The translations under genes were made by a program, and so were the position numbers. 64,000 nucleotides of DNA, taken from contig NZ_BDAP01000011.1 in the NCBI RefSeq assembly GCF_001598915.1, positions 1 through 64,000 of the forward strand, given 5' to 3'. Below the pieces are notes generated by a model. It had not been told where the DNA came from, did no database searches, and saw nothing but the letters and a program-made list of their open reading frames with translations. The DNA is from Williamsia muralis NBRC 105860 (lineage in GTDB: Bacteria > Actinomycetota > Actinomycetes > Mycobacteriales > Mycobacteriaceae). Shown piece by piece: positions 16,093-24,099 of the stretch (the stretch's first letter is position 1; each line of letters starts with the position of its first letter).

Positions 16093-18081
16093 ATGGCACA
16101 ACAAGCTGGCACCGCCAAGAAACTGTCGTTGGCTGGTGTCGTCGGGCTGCTTCTGGCGGCGATCATGTTCGTCGGGTTCGGATCGGACAATCCCGAACCA
16201 CCCACCGATTGCTTACCTCAGGTCGCCGCCCAAGGCCCGACCGTGCAGGGCCCGGGCACCAAGGTGCTTCCCATGAAAAAGGACACCTACCAGTTCAGTT
16301 CCCCGTTCGGGCCGCGGTGGGGAACGATGCATCAGGGCGTGGATTTCGCTGCGCCGCTGGGCACCCCGATCTATGCGGCGATGAGCGGAACGGTCGCCGA
16401 AGCCGGGCCCGCCGGCGGATTCGGCTACTGGATCATCATCGACTTCGACGCCGACGGCAAAAAGTACTCGAACGTGTACGGCCACATGCCTGGCAGCTCG
16501 TTCAAGGTCAAAAAGGGCGACCAGGTCTCCTCCGGCCAGCAGATCGCCTCGGTCGGTTCTGAAGGCGGCTCCACCGGACCCCACCTGCACTTTGAGGTGT
16601 GGGACGGCGGCCGTCTACCGGAGGGGGCCGGCACTGCTGTTGACCCGATGCCGTGGCTTTCGGGTGCTGGCGAGCCGGGAGCCCCGGCCAGTGACCCGTC
16701 GGCAGATCCGGGCGCACCCCGCGGACCGCCACCGGCCGAGCATGTCTCCGATCCGGCCGTGGTGTCGGTCGCCGACTGGGAGAAAGTCGCCAAGCTCGAG
16801 TCCGGCGGCGATTGGGCCATCGACACCGGTAACGGCTACTTCGGTGGGCTGCAGTTCAACCCGCAAACCTGGACCGGTAACGGCGGGGGCGAGTTCGCCC
16901 CCACGGCGAATGCTGCCACTGCCGGTGAGCAGATGGAGGTCGCCAACCGGGTCCTCAAAACTCAAGGGTGGGGTGCCTGGCCGGTCACCAGCAAAGAAGC
17001 TGGTGTCACCGACAAAAAGCCCGCACCCGACGGCGCGTTCGTCGACGCGGCCGCGTCCACACCCGAATCGGCCACCGTCGAGCTGGCCGCAGCACGCGGA
17101 CCCGCTCCCGGTGCCGGCTGCGCCCCCGCCGGCGGCCTGGGCGAAGGACTCAAACCAGGATCGGTTCCGGCCGAGTTCGAGCCGTGGATCATCAAGGCCG
17201 CCACCACCTGCCCCGAAGTCACCGCCCCCCTGATCGCCGCCCAGATCGAGAACGAGTCGAACTTCGACGTCGAAGCCCACAACGCCACCTCTCGCGCGGA
17301 CGGACCGACCCAGTTCATTCCGAGCACGTGGGAAGCCAAAGCGGTCGACGGCGACGGCGACGGCCGCCGCGAAACCCGCAACGTCGCTGATGCGGTGATG
17401 TCGCAGGCCGCCTACGACTGCGAGCTGGCTCAGATCGCGAAAGCCGATCTGCAACAAGGAAAACTCAAAGGCGACCTGACCGAGCTGTGGTTGTCAATGT
17501 ACAACTGCGGGCCCGGCGCCACCCAAGCCCAAGGCGGGGTCTGCGACAACCAAGAGACCCGCAACTACGTCCGCAACATCCCCGCGAACGCCGCCGCCAA
17601 GTTCACCGCCCCGGGCCCCGGCAGCGCTGACCTTCCCCGCGGTGGCCCGTTCGGGCAGCGTGCGGTCGCTGCAGCGATGAAGTGGCGCGGCACCACCTAC
17701 GCCTGGGGCGGTGGCACTGCACACGGGCCCAGCGGCGGGATCTCCGACGGCGGCGGTGCCGCCGACGCGGCCGGCGACTTCGGAAAGATCGGGTTCGACT
17801 GCTCGGGACTGATGATCTACGCGATCGCCCAAGCCTCCGATCAAAAGATCATCCTGGACCACTACACCGTCAACCAGCTCAACGATCCACGCGGAAAACC
17901 CGTCCCCATCAACGCCTTACAGCCCGGCGATGTGGTTTTCCCCGGCGGCGGCAACCCCCAGCACGTGGCCATGTACATCGGCAACGGCCAGATGGTCGAA
18001 GCCCCCCAATCAGGAGACGTCGTCAAGGTCTCCCCGTTGTCGAACCTCGGCGACGGCATCGACGCACGGAGGTTCGGATGA
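16093..18081 (+). CDS. Four-domain peptidoglycan hydrolase (M23, Rpf-like, lytic transglycosylase, NlpC/P60)
   Basis: 662 residues with a strong ribosome binding site (gaggaggt). An N-terminal transmembrane anchor (SLAGVVGLLLAAIMFVGFG) is followed by four wall-lytic domains. First is M23/LytM (HQGVD and HLHFE zinc ligands, about 70-165). Second is an Rpf-like domain (KLESGGDW with catalytic Glu, about 230-300). Third is a lytic transglycosylase (QIENESNF, about 375-505). Fourth is NlpC/P60 (FDCSGL Cys and QHVAMYIG His, about 535-655). All key residues are present, so it can in principle cut both glycan and peptide bonds. It plays the VirB1/TraG-like role of opening the wall for the mating channel. 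Its stop overlaps the next gene by 4 bp (ATGA). Confidence 0.92.
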   Translation: MAQQAGTAKKLSLAGVVGLLLAAIMFVGFGSDNPEPPTDCLPQVAAQGPTVQGPGTKVLPMKKDTYQFSSPFGPRWGTMHQGVDFAAPLGTPIYAAMSGTVAEAGPAGGFGYWIIIDFDADGKKYSNVYGHMPGSSFKVKKGDQVSSGQQIASVGSEGGSTGPHLHFEVWDGGRLPEGAGTAVDPMPWLSGAGEPGAPASDPSADPGAPRGPPPAEHVSDPAVVSVADWEKVAKLESGGDWAIDTGNGYFGGLQFNPQTWTGNGGGEFAPTANAATAGEQMEVANRVLKTQGWGAWPVTSKEAGVTDKKPAPDGAFVDAAASTPESATVELAAARGPAPGAGCAPAGGLGEGLKPGSVPAEFEPWIIKAATTCPEVTAPLIAAQIENESNFDVEAHNATSRADGPTQFIPSTWEAKAVDGDGDGRRETRNVADAVMSQAAYDCELAQIAKADLQQGKLKGDLTELWLSMYNCGPGATQAQGGVCDNQETRNYVRNIPANAAAKFTAPGPGSADLPRGGPFGQRAVAAAMKWRGTTYAWGGGTAHGPSGGISDGGGAADAAGDFGKIGFDCSGLMIYAIAQASDQKIILDHYTVNQLNDPRGKPVPINALQPGDVVFPGGGNPQHVAMYIGNGQMVEAPQSGDVVKVSPLSNLGDGIDARRFG

Positions 18082-18725
18082 CCACCACCCACACACCCAC
18101 CCGCCGATCAGCTGCTGGCCGACTGACGGTCACAGCGGCGGCGATCGCCATCACCGCCGCACTCACGGCCGGGTGCTCCGGTGAGGACGGCGAACCCACC
18201 GCGGCATCGACGACCCCGCGCACCCCGGCCCAAGCCCAGCAGTGGGATCCGAACGACCCCCCGCGCACCATCGAGCCCACCGCGGCCACACCCAGCTCGG
18301 CCCTGCCCGACGCAGCGGCCGAGCTCGACCGGTCCAACCCCGGTGCGGTCTCACAAGCGGCGGTGCAGATCTGGTTTTCCTGGGACACCGCCACCGACCG
18401 CGGCCCCAACGACGCCACCGCCCGCGCCGCCCCGTTGCTGACCCAAAAGTTCGCGGACAGCTTGTTCGCCACCGGCTCCAACAGTCCTGGCGGGCAATGG
18501 CTGACCTGGGCCAAACAAGATGCCGTGGTCACACCCACGATCCGGTTGATGCCCGACCAAGGGGCACCGCAAACGCCCGACCGCAAGTACTACGTCTACG
18601 AGGTCACCCAGACCGCGCGCACCCCCGACGGTGAGCAAGTCGGTGCACCGGTGACCACCTCGGCCTGGGTGATCTGCGTGCGCAACGGACCGATCTGGGA
18701 GGTGAGTCAACTCGCCCAACGATGA
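18078..18725 (+). CDS. Conjugation lipoprotein, NTF2/VirB8-like fold possible
   Basis: A 215-residue lipoprotein with lipobox LTAGCS (Cys about residue 33). After a Pro/Thr-rich linker, residues 90-215 form one domain (AAVQIWFSWDTATDRGPNDATARAAPLL, then YYVYEVTQTARTPDG and SAWVICVRNGPIWEVSQL) with the helix-then-sheet order of NTF2-like VirB8/TcpC domains. It is translationally coupled to the wall hydrolase. The VirB8-like assignment is inferred from layout only. Confidence 0.7.
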   Translation: MTTTHTPTRRSAAGRLTVTAAAIAITAALTAGCSGEDGEPTAASTTPRTPAQAQQWDPNDPPRTIEPTAATPSSALPDAAAELDRSNPGAVSQAAVQIWFSWDTATDRGPNDATARAAPLLTQKFADSLFATGSNSPGGQWLTWAKQDAVVTPTIRLMPDQGAPQTPDRKYYVYEVTQTARTPDGEQVGAPVTTSAWVICVRNGPIWEVSQLAQR

Positions 18726-18774
18726 CCACCACCGACCTGTCCCTGCCCCGGACCCAACCTCGAAGGAGGACCGT

Positions 18775-20268
18775 ATGAGCTTTTCCAGCAACGCCTATCC
18801 GCAATCGAGCGTCGGCAGCCCGTACGACGCCGAAACACCCGTGAACCTGCGCGCACAAACACTGCGCCGCCGCCCACCCGAACCAGAACCCATCGACGAC
18901 ACCGCCGACGACGACAGTGACTCCACCGATACGGTGGCGTCCGAACCCGTCGAGGGTCCGCGCACCACCCGCGAGGCCGCCGAAGCCACCCGCGCAGCGA
19001 TCTTCGCCGCCGCGACCACCGACCCGACCGACGCCGCGAAAACCGAAGTGGTGCGGCCCGCGCCGGTCGGACCAGGCGAAGCCCCCACCGTCGAGTTCGG
19101 TCCGCCGGTCCGCGCGATCGCGCCGCCTGTTGTCGACGAGGACTATCGCCACCAGGTGCTGCGCGGCGAGCTGCTCGCGGCGAACCCGGGTATCGAGACC
19201 GACCCGGCCGAGTGGGGCCGGTGGGGCCGGATCAATCAGACCCTCGGGATGAAGCTGCGCGCTGAACCCGCCGAGATCGACTACCGCTACGACGTCGAGC
19301 TGATTTCCCGGGCGGTCTTGCCGCCGTGGTTCGTGGTGATGATCGCCAACCCCAAAGGCGGACAGGGAAAAACACCGACCACTCTGATGCTCTCTTACAT
19401 TTTCGGGCTGTTCCGCGGTGCGGGCGTGGTGGCATGGGACAACACCGAATCCAAAGGCACCCTGGCCGACCGCGCCGAAGCCACCACACCCGGCGAGCAG
19501 CTGCACGTGTGGGATCTCCTCGAGCACGCCAGCGAGCTCGCCGGGCCGAACGCGCAGGCCGGGGCGCTGGGGGCGTACCTGCGCCGCCAGCCCAGCACCA
19601 TGGTGGACGTCCTGGCCTCGGATAGTTCGTCCAAACGCGCCAAAGCCATCGGCAACGCCGAATGCGATGCGGTGGCCGCCGTGCTGCGCCGACACCGCCA
19701 CGGCGTGTTCGTCGACACCGCCGGAGAGGACCTGTCGGAGAACTGGCAGTGGACTGCCCACAATGCCCACCAGCTGGTGATCCCGATGACCTACCGCCGC
19801 GACGCCGCGCGCGCGGTGCTGGAAATGCTCGACGGGCTGCGCAGTCGGCACGGCCGCCCGGGCCTGGTCACCGACGCGGTCGTTGCGATCGCTGCCACCC
19901 CCGGTAGCGCTGACCCGGTCGACCGGGACGCCATCATCAGCGACCTCAATGATCTGGGGATCACCCGGATCATCGACGTTCCCTACGAGCCGCTGTTCGA
20001 GGGCTCCGGTACCCGCATCGCCGAAGCCCAGCTCGCCGCGCCCACCCACATCGCCTACACGCGGGTGGCAGCGGAGATCGCCGACCAGCTTTCCCAGCTG
20101 CGCAGCAGCGCACCCATCGAGTACACCGCCGGTGCGGTACCCACCTCGATCACCCGACCCGCTGTGTACATCGGCCCACCAGCACCAGGCGGGCCACCAC
20201 CCAACACCGGTCCCTACAACCCCCACCCAGCAATGAACACCTATCCACCACAAGGAGGTAACTCATGA
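18775..20268 (+). CDS. ParA/MinD-like ATPase of the transfer operon
   Basis: 497 residues. An acidic, Pro-rich N-terminal tail of about 120 residues precedes a P-loop ATPase with deviant Walker A KGGQGKT (residues 194-200), where the residue after the Thr is Pro instead of the usual Thr/Ser. A switch-like DNTESKGT follows and VFVDTAGEDL is the likely Walker B. A disordered Pro-rich tail ends the protein. It starts after gaaggagg. ParA/MinD-like proteins recur in actinobacterial conjugation loci, where they may position the machine or recruit the relaxosome. No ParB partner is adjacent, though a ParB-like gene lies at 57183. Confidence 0.82.
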   Translation: MSFSSNAYPQSSVGSPYDAETPVNLRAQTLRRRPPEPEPIDDTADDDSDSTDTVASEPVEGPRTTREAAEATRAAIFAAATTDPTDAAKTEVVRPAPVGPGEAPTVEFGPPVRAIAPPVVDEDYRHQVLRGELLAANPGIETDPAEWGRWGRINQTLGMKLRAEPAEIDYRYDVELISRAVLPPWFVVMIANPKGGQGKTPTTLMLSYIFGLFRGAGVVAWDNTESKGTLADRAEATTPGEQLHVWDLLEHASELAGPNAQAGALGAYLRRQPSTMVDVLASDSSSKRAKAIGNAECDAVAAVLRRHRHGVFVDTAGEDLSENWQWTAHNAHQLVIPMTYRRDAARAVLEMLDGLRSRHGRPGLVTDAVVAIAATPGSADPVDRDAIISDLNDLGITRIIDVPYEPLFEGSGTRIAEAQLAAPTHIAYTRVAAEIADQLSQLRSSAPIEYTAGAVPTSITRPAVYIGPPAPGGPPPNTGPYNPHPAMNTYPPQGGNS

Positions 20269-20681
20269 CCACCAGCACTAGCACCGGCGGTAGCAGGTTG
20301 CAGCGCAACAGTATTCGCGCCGCATCCATCCTCGGCATCGTCACCTTGGCCTGGCTGACCAGCGCCGGTGTCGCCGGCGCCGACACTGTCGTCGCGATTG
20401 ACAGCCCACTCGACGGCATCACCCCCGACTTTTCTCTCTGGGGTACCGGTGTCGGGGACACCTGGCGTCGGCTGATGGCTGCGTTCTGGGCTGCCTGCCT
20501 GGCCGCCTGCACCATCTGGGTCATCGCCGCCTCGGTGAAGATGGCCATGGCCAACCGGCGCGGTATGGCCGGACAGCAAGTCGAGGCCAAAGCCTCCTTC
20601 ATGGACGCCCTCACCGGGCTCGGCGCCTGCGCCGGGGCCTCGATCCTCATCGGCGGCGTCCTGTTCGCCGTCTCGGGCTAA
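20265..20681 (+). CDS. VirB2/TrbC-like small membrane protein (putative pilin)
   Basis: 138 residues, overlapping the previous stop by 4 bp and preceded by aaggaggt. A signal-like helix (AASILGIVTLAWLTSAGVAGADT) is followed by a short loop and two hydrophobic helices (RLMAAFWAACLAACTIWVIAASV and LGACAGASILIGGVLFAVSG) joined by a basic loop. This is the topology of VirB2/TrbC pilin-type subunits, and its position ahead of the VirB6-like and VirB4-like genes agrees. Sequence similarity to pilins is not evident. Confidence 0.6.
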   Translation: MTTSTSTGGSRLQRNSIRAASILGIVTLAWLTSAGVAGADTVVAIDSPLDGITPDFSLWGTGVGDTWRRLMAAFWAACLAACTIWVIAASVKMAMANRRGMAGQQVEAKASFMDALTGLGACAGASILIGGVLFAVSG

Positions 20682-20722
20682 CCCAAAACCCACCAATCCC
20701 ACTCACAGAAAAGGACATTGAC

Positions 20723-20896
20723 ATGACATCTTCTCCCAGCCCCCGCGCTCGCCGCCCCATCAACCCCGGCGCGGCCCCCGTCCCCCCACGAGCTGGCGGC
20801 GACCGCCACAAGCTGCGCCGCGTTCGGTTCGTCGTGTTCTTCGGCGTAGCACTCGTGATCACGCTGCTCATCATCCTGCTCACCGTCATCCTCTAA
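20723..20896 (+). CDS. 57-aa single-pass membrane protein
   Basis: A small gene starting ATG ACA TCT TCT after aaaggac. The protein has a basic, Pro-rich N-terminus (PRARRPINPGAAPVPPRAGG) and one C-terminal transmembrane helix (VRFVVFFGVALVITLLIILL). Size and position between the VirB2-like and VirB6-like genes suggest a VirB3- or VirB7-like accessory subunit, but this cannot be shown from the sequence. Confidence 0.6.
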   Translation: MTSSPSPRARRPINPGAAPVPPRAGGDRHKLRRVRFVVFFGVALVITLLIILLTVIL

Positions 20897-20930
20897 AGCG
20901 CCCAACGTCCTAACAAGCAAGGAGCACAGC

Positions 20931-20987
20931 ATGATTGGCTACGAACTACCGAGCGAGTCGCCCAACCCGATCGGGGGTGTGCGGTGA
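20931..20987 (+). CDS. 18-aa leader peptide gene coupled to the next gene
   Basis: ATG preceded by caaggag at correct spacing, encoding MIGYELPSESPNPIGGVR. Its TGA shares a base with the ATG of the following gene (TGATG). The following gene has no ribosome binding site of its own except within this mini-ORF, so it is probably translated by re-initiation. Confidence 0.5.
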   Translation: MIGYELPSESPNPIGGVR

Positions 20988-21709
20988 TGGCCCGCGACTA
21001 CAGCCGAGTCGGCACGCCTTCGGCCGCAGGGGGCGGTGCCCCGACACGATCGCGTACGCCGTGGTGGATCGGCGGCGTAACACTGCTGATCATCGTGGTC
21101 CTTGTTTTTGTTTTCGCTGCTGCGTGCGGCGGTAGTGACGGCGGCGACTCTGGCGCAGCGAACAAGAACTCGACACAGGGGATCGGCTCCGCCCATGGCC
21201 CGCAGTCGATCACTGACGGCATACCGTCGGGATACACACGCGACAAGACAGGCGCGGTAACCGCCGCCGTCAACTTCATTCAGGCCATCACTCAAGCGGG
21301 GCAGGGCCGGATCTCCGGCGACAAGTTGCGAGAGCAGGCCGTGGGCCCCGGTGCGAGCAAGGCGTTGCTCGACGTAGTCGAGCAGAACTCCGGCCGCGGG
21401 GCGACCGAGAACGTGTACTCGACCATTCCAGTGGTCACCACGGTCCCGACGTTCGACCCGGCCCGCGCAGTTGTCAGTGTGTGGCAGGTCGATACCAGCC
21501 AATCGAAGATCGGTGACGCGGGCAAGGTTGGCGTGCAAACGATCTGGTCGACAACGACAGTAACCCTGTCTTGGAGCGGCACCGATTGGAAAGTAGTCGA
21601 CTGGAAGTTCGAGCCGGGGCCTAACCCGGCCGACACGACGTTCCCGGCCGCCGATTCACCGCTCGCGCAGAAGGCGACCAACGGCTACTACAGCTTCTAC
21701 GTCGACTAA
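20987..21709 (+). CDS. Membrane-anchored transfer protein, VirB8-like candidate
   Basis: 240 residues from the ATG at 20987, which overlaps the leader-peptide stop. A short basic cytoplasmic N-terminus, one membrane helix (WWIGGVTLLIIVVLVFVFAAACGG, whose Cys could also be a lipobox) and an extracytoplasmic domain of about 170 residues: helical start (AAVNFIQAITQAG), then strands ending TVTLSWSGTDWKVVDWKFE. The order fits NTF2-like VirB8/TcpC domains. The assignment is inferred from topology and neighbours. Confidence 0.65.
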   Translation: MARDYSRVGTPSAAGGGAPTRSRTPWWIGGVTLLIIVVLVFVFAAACGGSDGGDSGAANKNSTQGIGSAHGPQSITDGIPSGYTRDKTGAVTAAVNFIQAITQAGQGRISGDKLREQAVGPGASKALLDVVEQNSGRGATENVYSTIPVVTTVPTFDPARAVVSVWQVDTSQSKIGDAGKVGVQTIWSTTTVTLSWSGTDWKVVDWKFEPGPNPADTTFPAADSPLAQKATNGYYSFYVD

Positions 21710-21733
21710 GTCGCCGGGCTACAGGAGAAACCC

Positions 21734-24064
21734 ATGAGGACCAGCATCTTTCGTCGAATCCGCACAAGCTCTCGCCGTACGCCCCGAACTGGTGGGCACT
21801 CGGTGTGGGTGCGGGCGCTGCTGCTGGTGACCGCAGCACTGGTGCTGGTCACCGTGGGGGCCGGGCAGGCCGCCGCCGCACCCGAGAACGGGCCTGTCGC
21901 GCCGACGACGGGCGGCAAACAACTCCCCAAAGGGATGCCCGCTGAGCTCAATCAATTCGTCGCCGGCACCGACGAGTTCAAGAACGGCCCCTGGTTCAAA
22001 GGGGTCTGCGCGGACAAGGGCGGTGACTTCGCCGGCTACCTGGCCGCGATGTTCCCGAACGAGGAAGCGTTGCGGTACTGGGGCCTTCCCGCTGATCAGA
22101 AGGTCAAATTGATTCAGGCCAAGGCGATGGGCTTGGTCGTGTCGAATGTGGAGCTGCCCAGCGGGGAGTCGCTGCCCGCTGAGGCGTTGCGCGACGAGAA
22201 GAAGGCCAAAGAAGCGGTCGACGCAGGCTGGGCACCCCCGAGTGACTGGTATCAGGAGACCTTTCCCAACGACCGTTCTGAGTTCTACCCCTCGACCACA
22301 CCGGTGTGCGCCGACGACCTCAAACGCTGGACCAGCGAAGCGATCACAACGTGGGGCTTCAAGTGGGCCAAACAACCCGACGCGGCATCGATGGACATCA
22401 TGACCGCCGCCGAGGACGGCCCCCGACGCACCAACGCCGAGGCCGGCGACCCGCAACGCAACCGGATCGAAGATCCCTGCAACACCGGCGAGAAACGCGG
22501 ATGGGCGTACTGCGAACACGCATTCTTCGTCAACTGTGACCAAGCAGCCCGAGGTCCGGATGTCGCGAGCTGCACGGACTGGAACATCAACGTGGGCAAA
22601 ATGTTCGACGAGACGGCAGCGTGGATCGACCGCAACACCGAGCTCAGTGACCGGGTCGACGAGGCAATCAAGGAGACCGGGGCCTACAAGCTCGGAGCCG
22701 CCGCAGTCGATGCGTTCTCGATGCTCTGGACCGGGGCAGTGGCGATCGCCAAGTTCGTCGAGGATCCCAGCAGTGTGATCGACGATTGGGCCAACACGAT
22801 GAAAGAAGGCTCGATCGGCCTGCTGCAGAAAGTCTTACCGGGCCTGGCCGAAGTAGGCAATTTCGACTTCAAGGCCCAATGGTTCATCGCCTGGTACGCC
22901 AAGGCCGTAGGGCTGGGCATCGCGGTGCTGGCGGTACTGTTCCTCGCCGCGACCGTGCGCGCCGCCCGCAGCGGTGGGGGGCGAGAACTGCTGTTCAACA
23001 CCCTGGGCTATGCGCCGATGGCAGTGGCGTTCATGCTCTTCGCGCCCGGAGTGGCGTACATGATCGAAGCGTTCTGTGCGGCATTGTCCGATGCCCTCGT
23101 CGGCTTTATGGGGACATCGGTCGACGAGCTGGTCAACAATGTCTCGGCCACCCTGGGCGCGGTCAACAAAGACACCCTGGTCGGCGGAACATTGATGGGA
23201 CTGATCGGCTTTGGCCTGCTGGCGATAGGGGCGTTCGCGCTGTACGTGGGTCTGTTGATGCACCAAATCGGCATCCCGTTGGCCTCCTGCGCGATGGCGA
23301 TCGGGTTCGCCTTCTTCGTCTATCCGCCGATGCGCAAAAAGGCGTTGCGGATCCCGATGACCCTGCTGTCGCTGATGCTCAGTGTGCCGCTGCTGTTCTT
23401 CATGCTCGGGCTGCTCAGCGACCTGCTCAACGACGCAGCTAAGAACTCGATCGCCAGCACCGGGGAACTGCAATCGCTAGGCATGCTCACGCTGATGGCG
23501 CTGGCGTTCGTCGTCATCGGTCTCGCGCCGTTCTCGATGCTCAAATGGGCACCAGTCCTGCCTGACACCGAAGACTCCGACCGAATGGGCGACTCCGGAG
23601 GCGGATCAGGCCAAATCATCGGCGCCGGCATGGGCGGTGCGATCGGGGCCTCCCGCGGAGCCTCCGGTGGTGGTGGCCACGGCGGCGGAGGCGGCGGTAG
23701 TGGAGGACCTGTGGGTGGGCAGAGCGGACAGACCGCCCACAAAGCGACCAGCGCCGCGAACGCCAGCCCCGGCGGAGGTCATACCGGCGGCAAGGGCGGC
23801 GGTGGACACAGCGGCGAGCTGGGGTCGGGCATCACCAAGGGCTCCAAAGCTCTGGGCAAAGCCGGAGCGCTCGCCGGCCCCGAAGGGGGAGCCGCAGGCC
23901 GACTACTGGCGGCCGCCGGTTCCGGGCTCGGTAGAGGCGTGTCGATGACCGGCCACGCCGCGAGCGCCGGAGTCTCGGGCGGTGCCCGGGCCGCAGCGAT
24001 CAACGCCGCCAGCCGCACCCACGGCGTCGCCGCTGACTCCGCGCCCACCCCCGACAACACCTGA
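21734..24064 (+). CDS. VirB6/TrbL-like polytopic membrane protein
   Basis: 776 residues starting after aggagaaaccc. Signal peptide, an extracytoplasmic region of about 270 residues with several Cys, then at least six transmembrane helices between about 330 and 610 (IAVLAVLFLAATVRA, MAVAFMLFAPGVAYMIEA, LMGLIGFGLLAIGAFALYVG, LASCAMAIGFAFFVY, LLSLMLSVPLLFFMLGLL, MLTLMALAFVVIGLA). A long Gly/Ser/His-rich tail follows. This is the layout of VirB6/TrbL channel proteins in Gram-positive conjugation. It directly precedes the SCO6880-type and VirB4-type genes. Confidence 0.8.
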   Translation: MRTSIFRRIRTSSRRTPRTGGHSVWVRALLLVTAALVLVTVGAGQAAAAPENGPVAPTTGGKQLPKGMPAELNQFVAGTDEFKNGPWFKGVCADKGGDFAGYLAAMFPNEEALRYWGLPADQKVKLIQAKAMGLVVSNVELPSGESLPAEALRDEKKAKEAVDAGWAPPSDWYQETFPNDRSEFYPSTTPVCADDLKRWTSEAITTWGFKWAKQPDAASMDIMTAAEDGPRRTNAEAGDPQRNRIEDPCNTGEKRGWAYCEHAFFVNCDQAARGPDVASCTDWNINVGKMFDETAAWIDRNTELSDRVDEAIKETGAYKLGAAAVDAFSMLWTGAVAIAKFVEDPSSVIDDWANTMKEGSIGLLQKVLPGLAEVGNFDFKAQWFIAWYAKAVGLGIAVLAVLFLAATVRAARSGGGRELLFNTLGYAPMAVAFMLFAPGVAYMIEAFCAALSDALVGFMGTSVDELVNNVSATLGAVNKDTLVGGTLMGLIGFGLLAIGAFALYVGLLMHQIGIPLASCAMAIGFAFFVYPPMRKKALRIPMTLLSLMLSVPLLFFMLGLLSDLLNDAAKNSIASTGELQSLGMLTLMALAFVVIGLAPFSMLKWAPVLPDTEDSDRMGDSGGGSGQIIGAGMGGAIGASRGASGGGGHGGGGGGSGGPVGGQSGQTAHKATSAANASPGGGHTGGKGGGGHSGELGSGITKGSKALGKAGALAGPEGGAAGRLLAAAGSGLGRGVSMTGHAASAGVSGGARAAAINAASRTHGVAADSAPTPDNT

Positions 24065-24099
24065 CCAGCCATGCCTGACCAGAAAGGACAACGACCGCG

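Noticed and set aside
14875-16104. A 409-codon minus-strand frame over the cutinase gene
   Set aside because: Low-complexity shadow of the Pro/Thr-rich cutinase extension.
18604-20253. A 549-codon minus-strand frame over the ParA-like gene
   Set aside because: Gly/Val/Arg-rich translation typical of an antisense frame; the plus-strand gene has motifs and a ribosome binding site.
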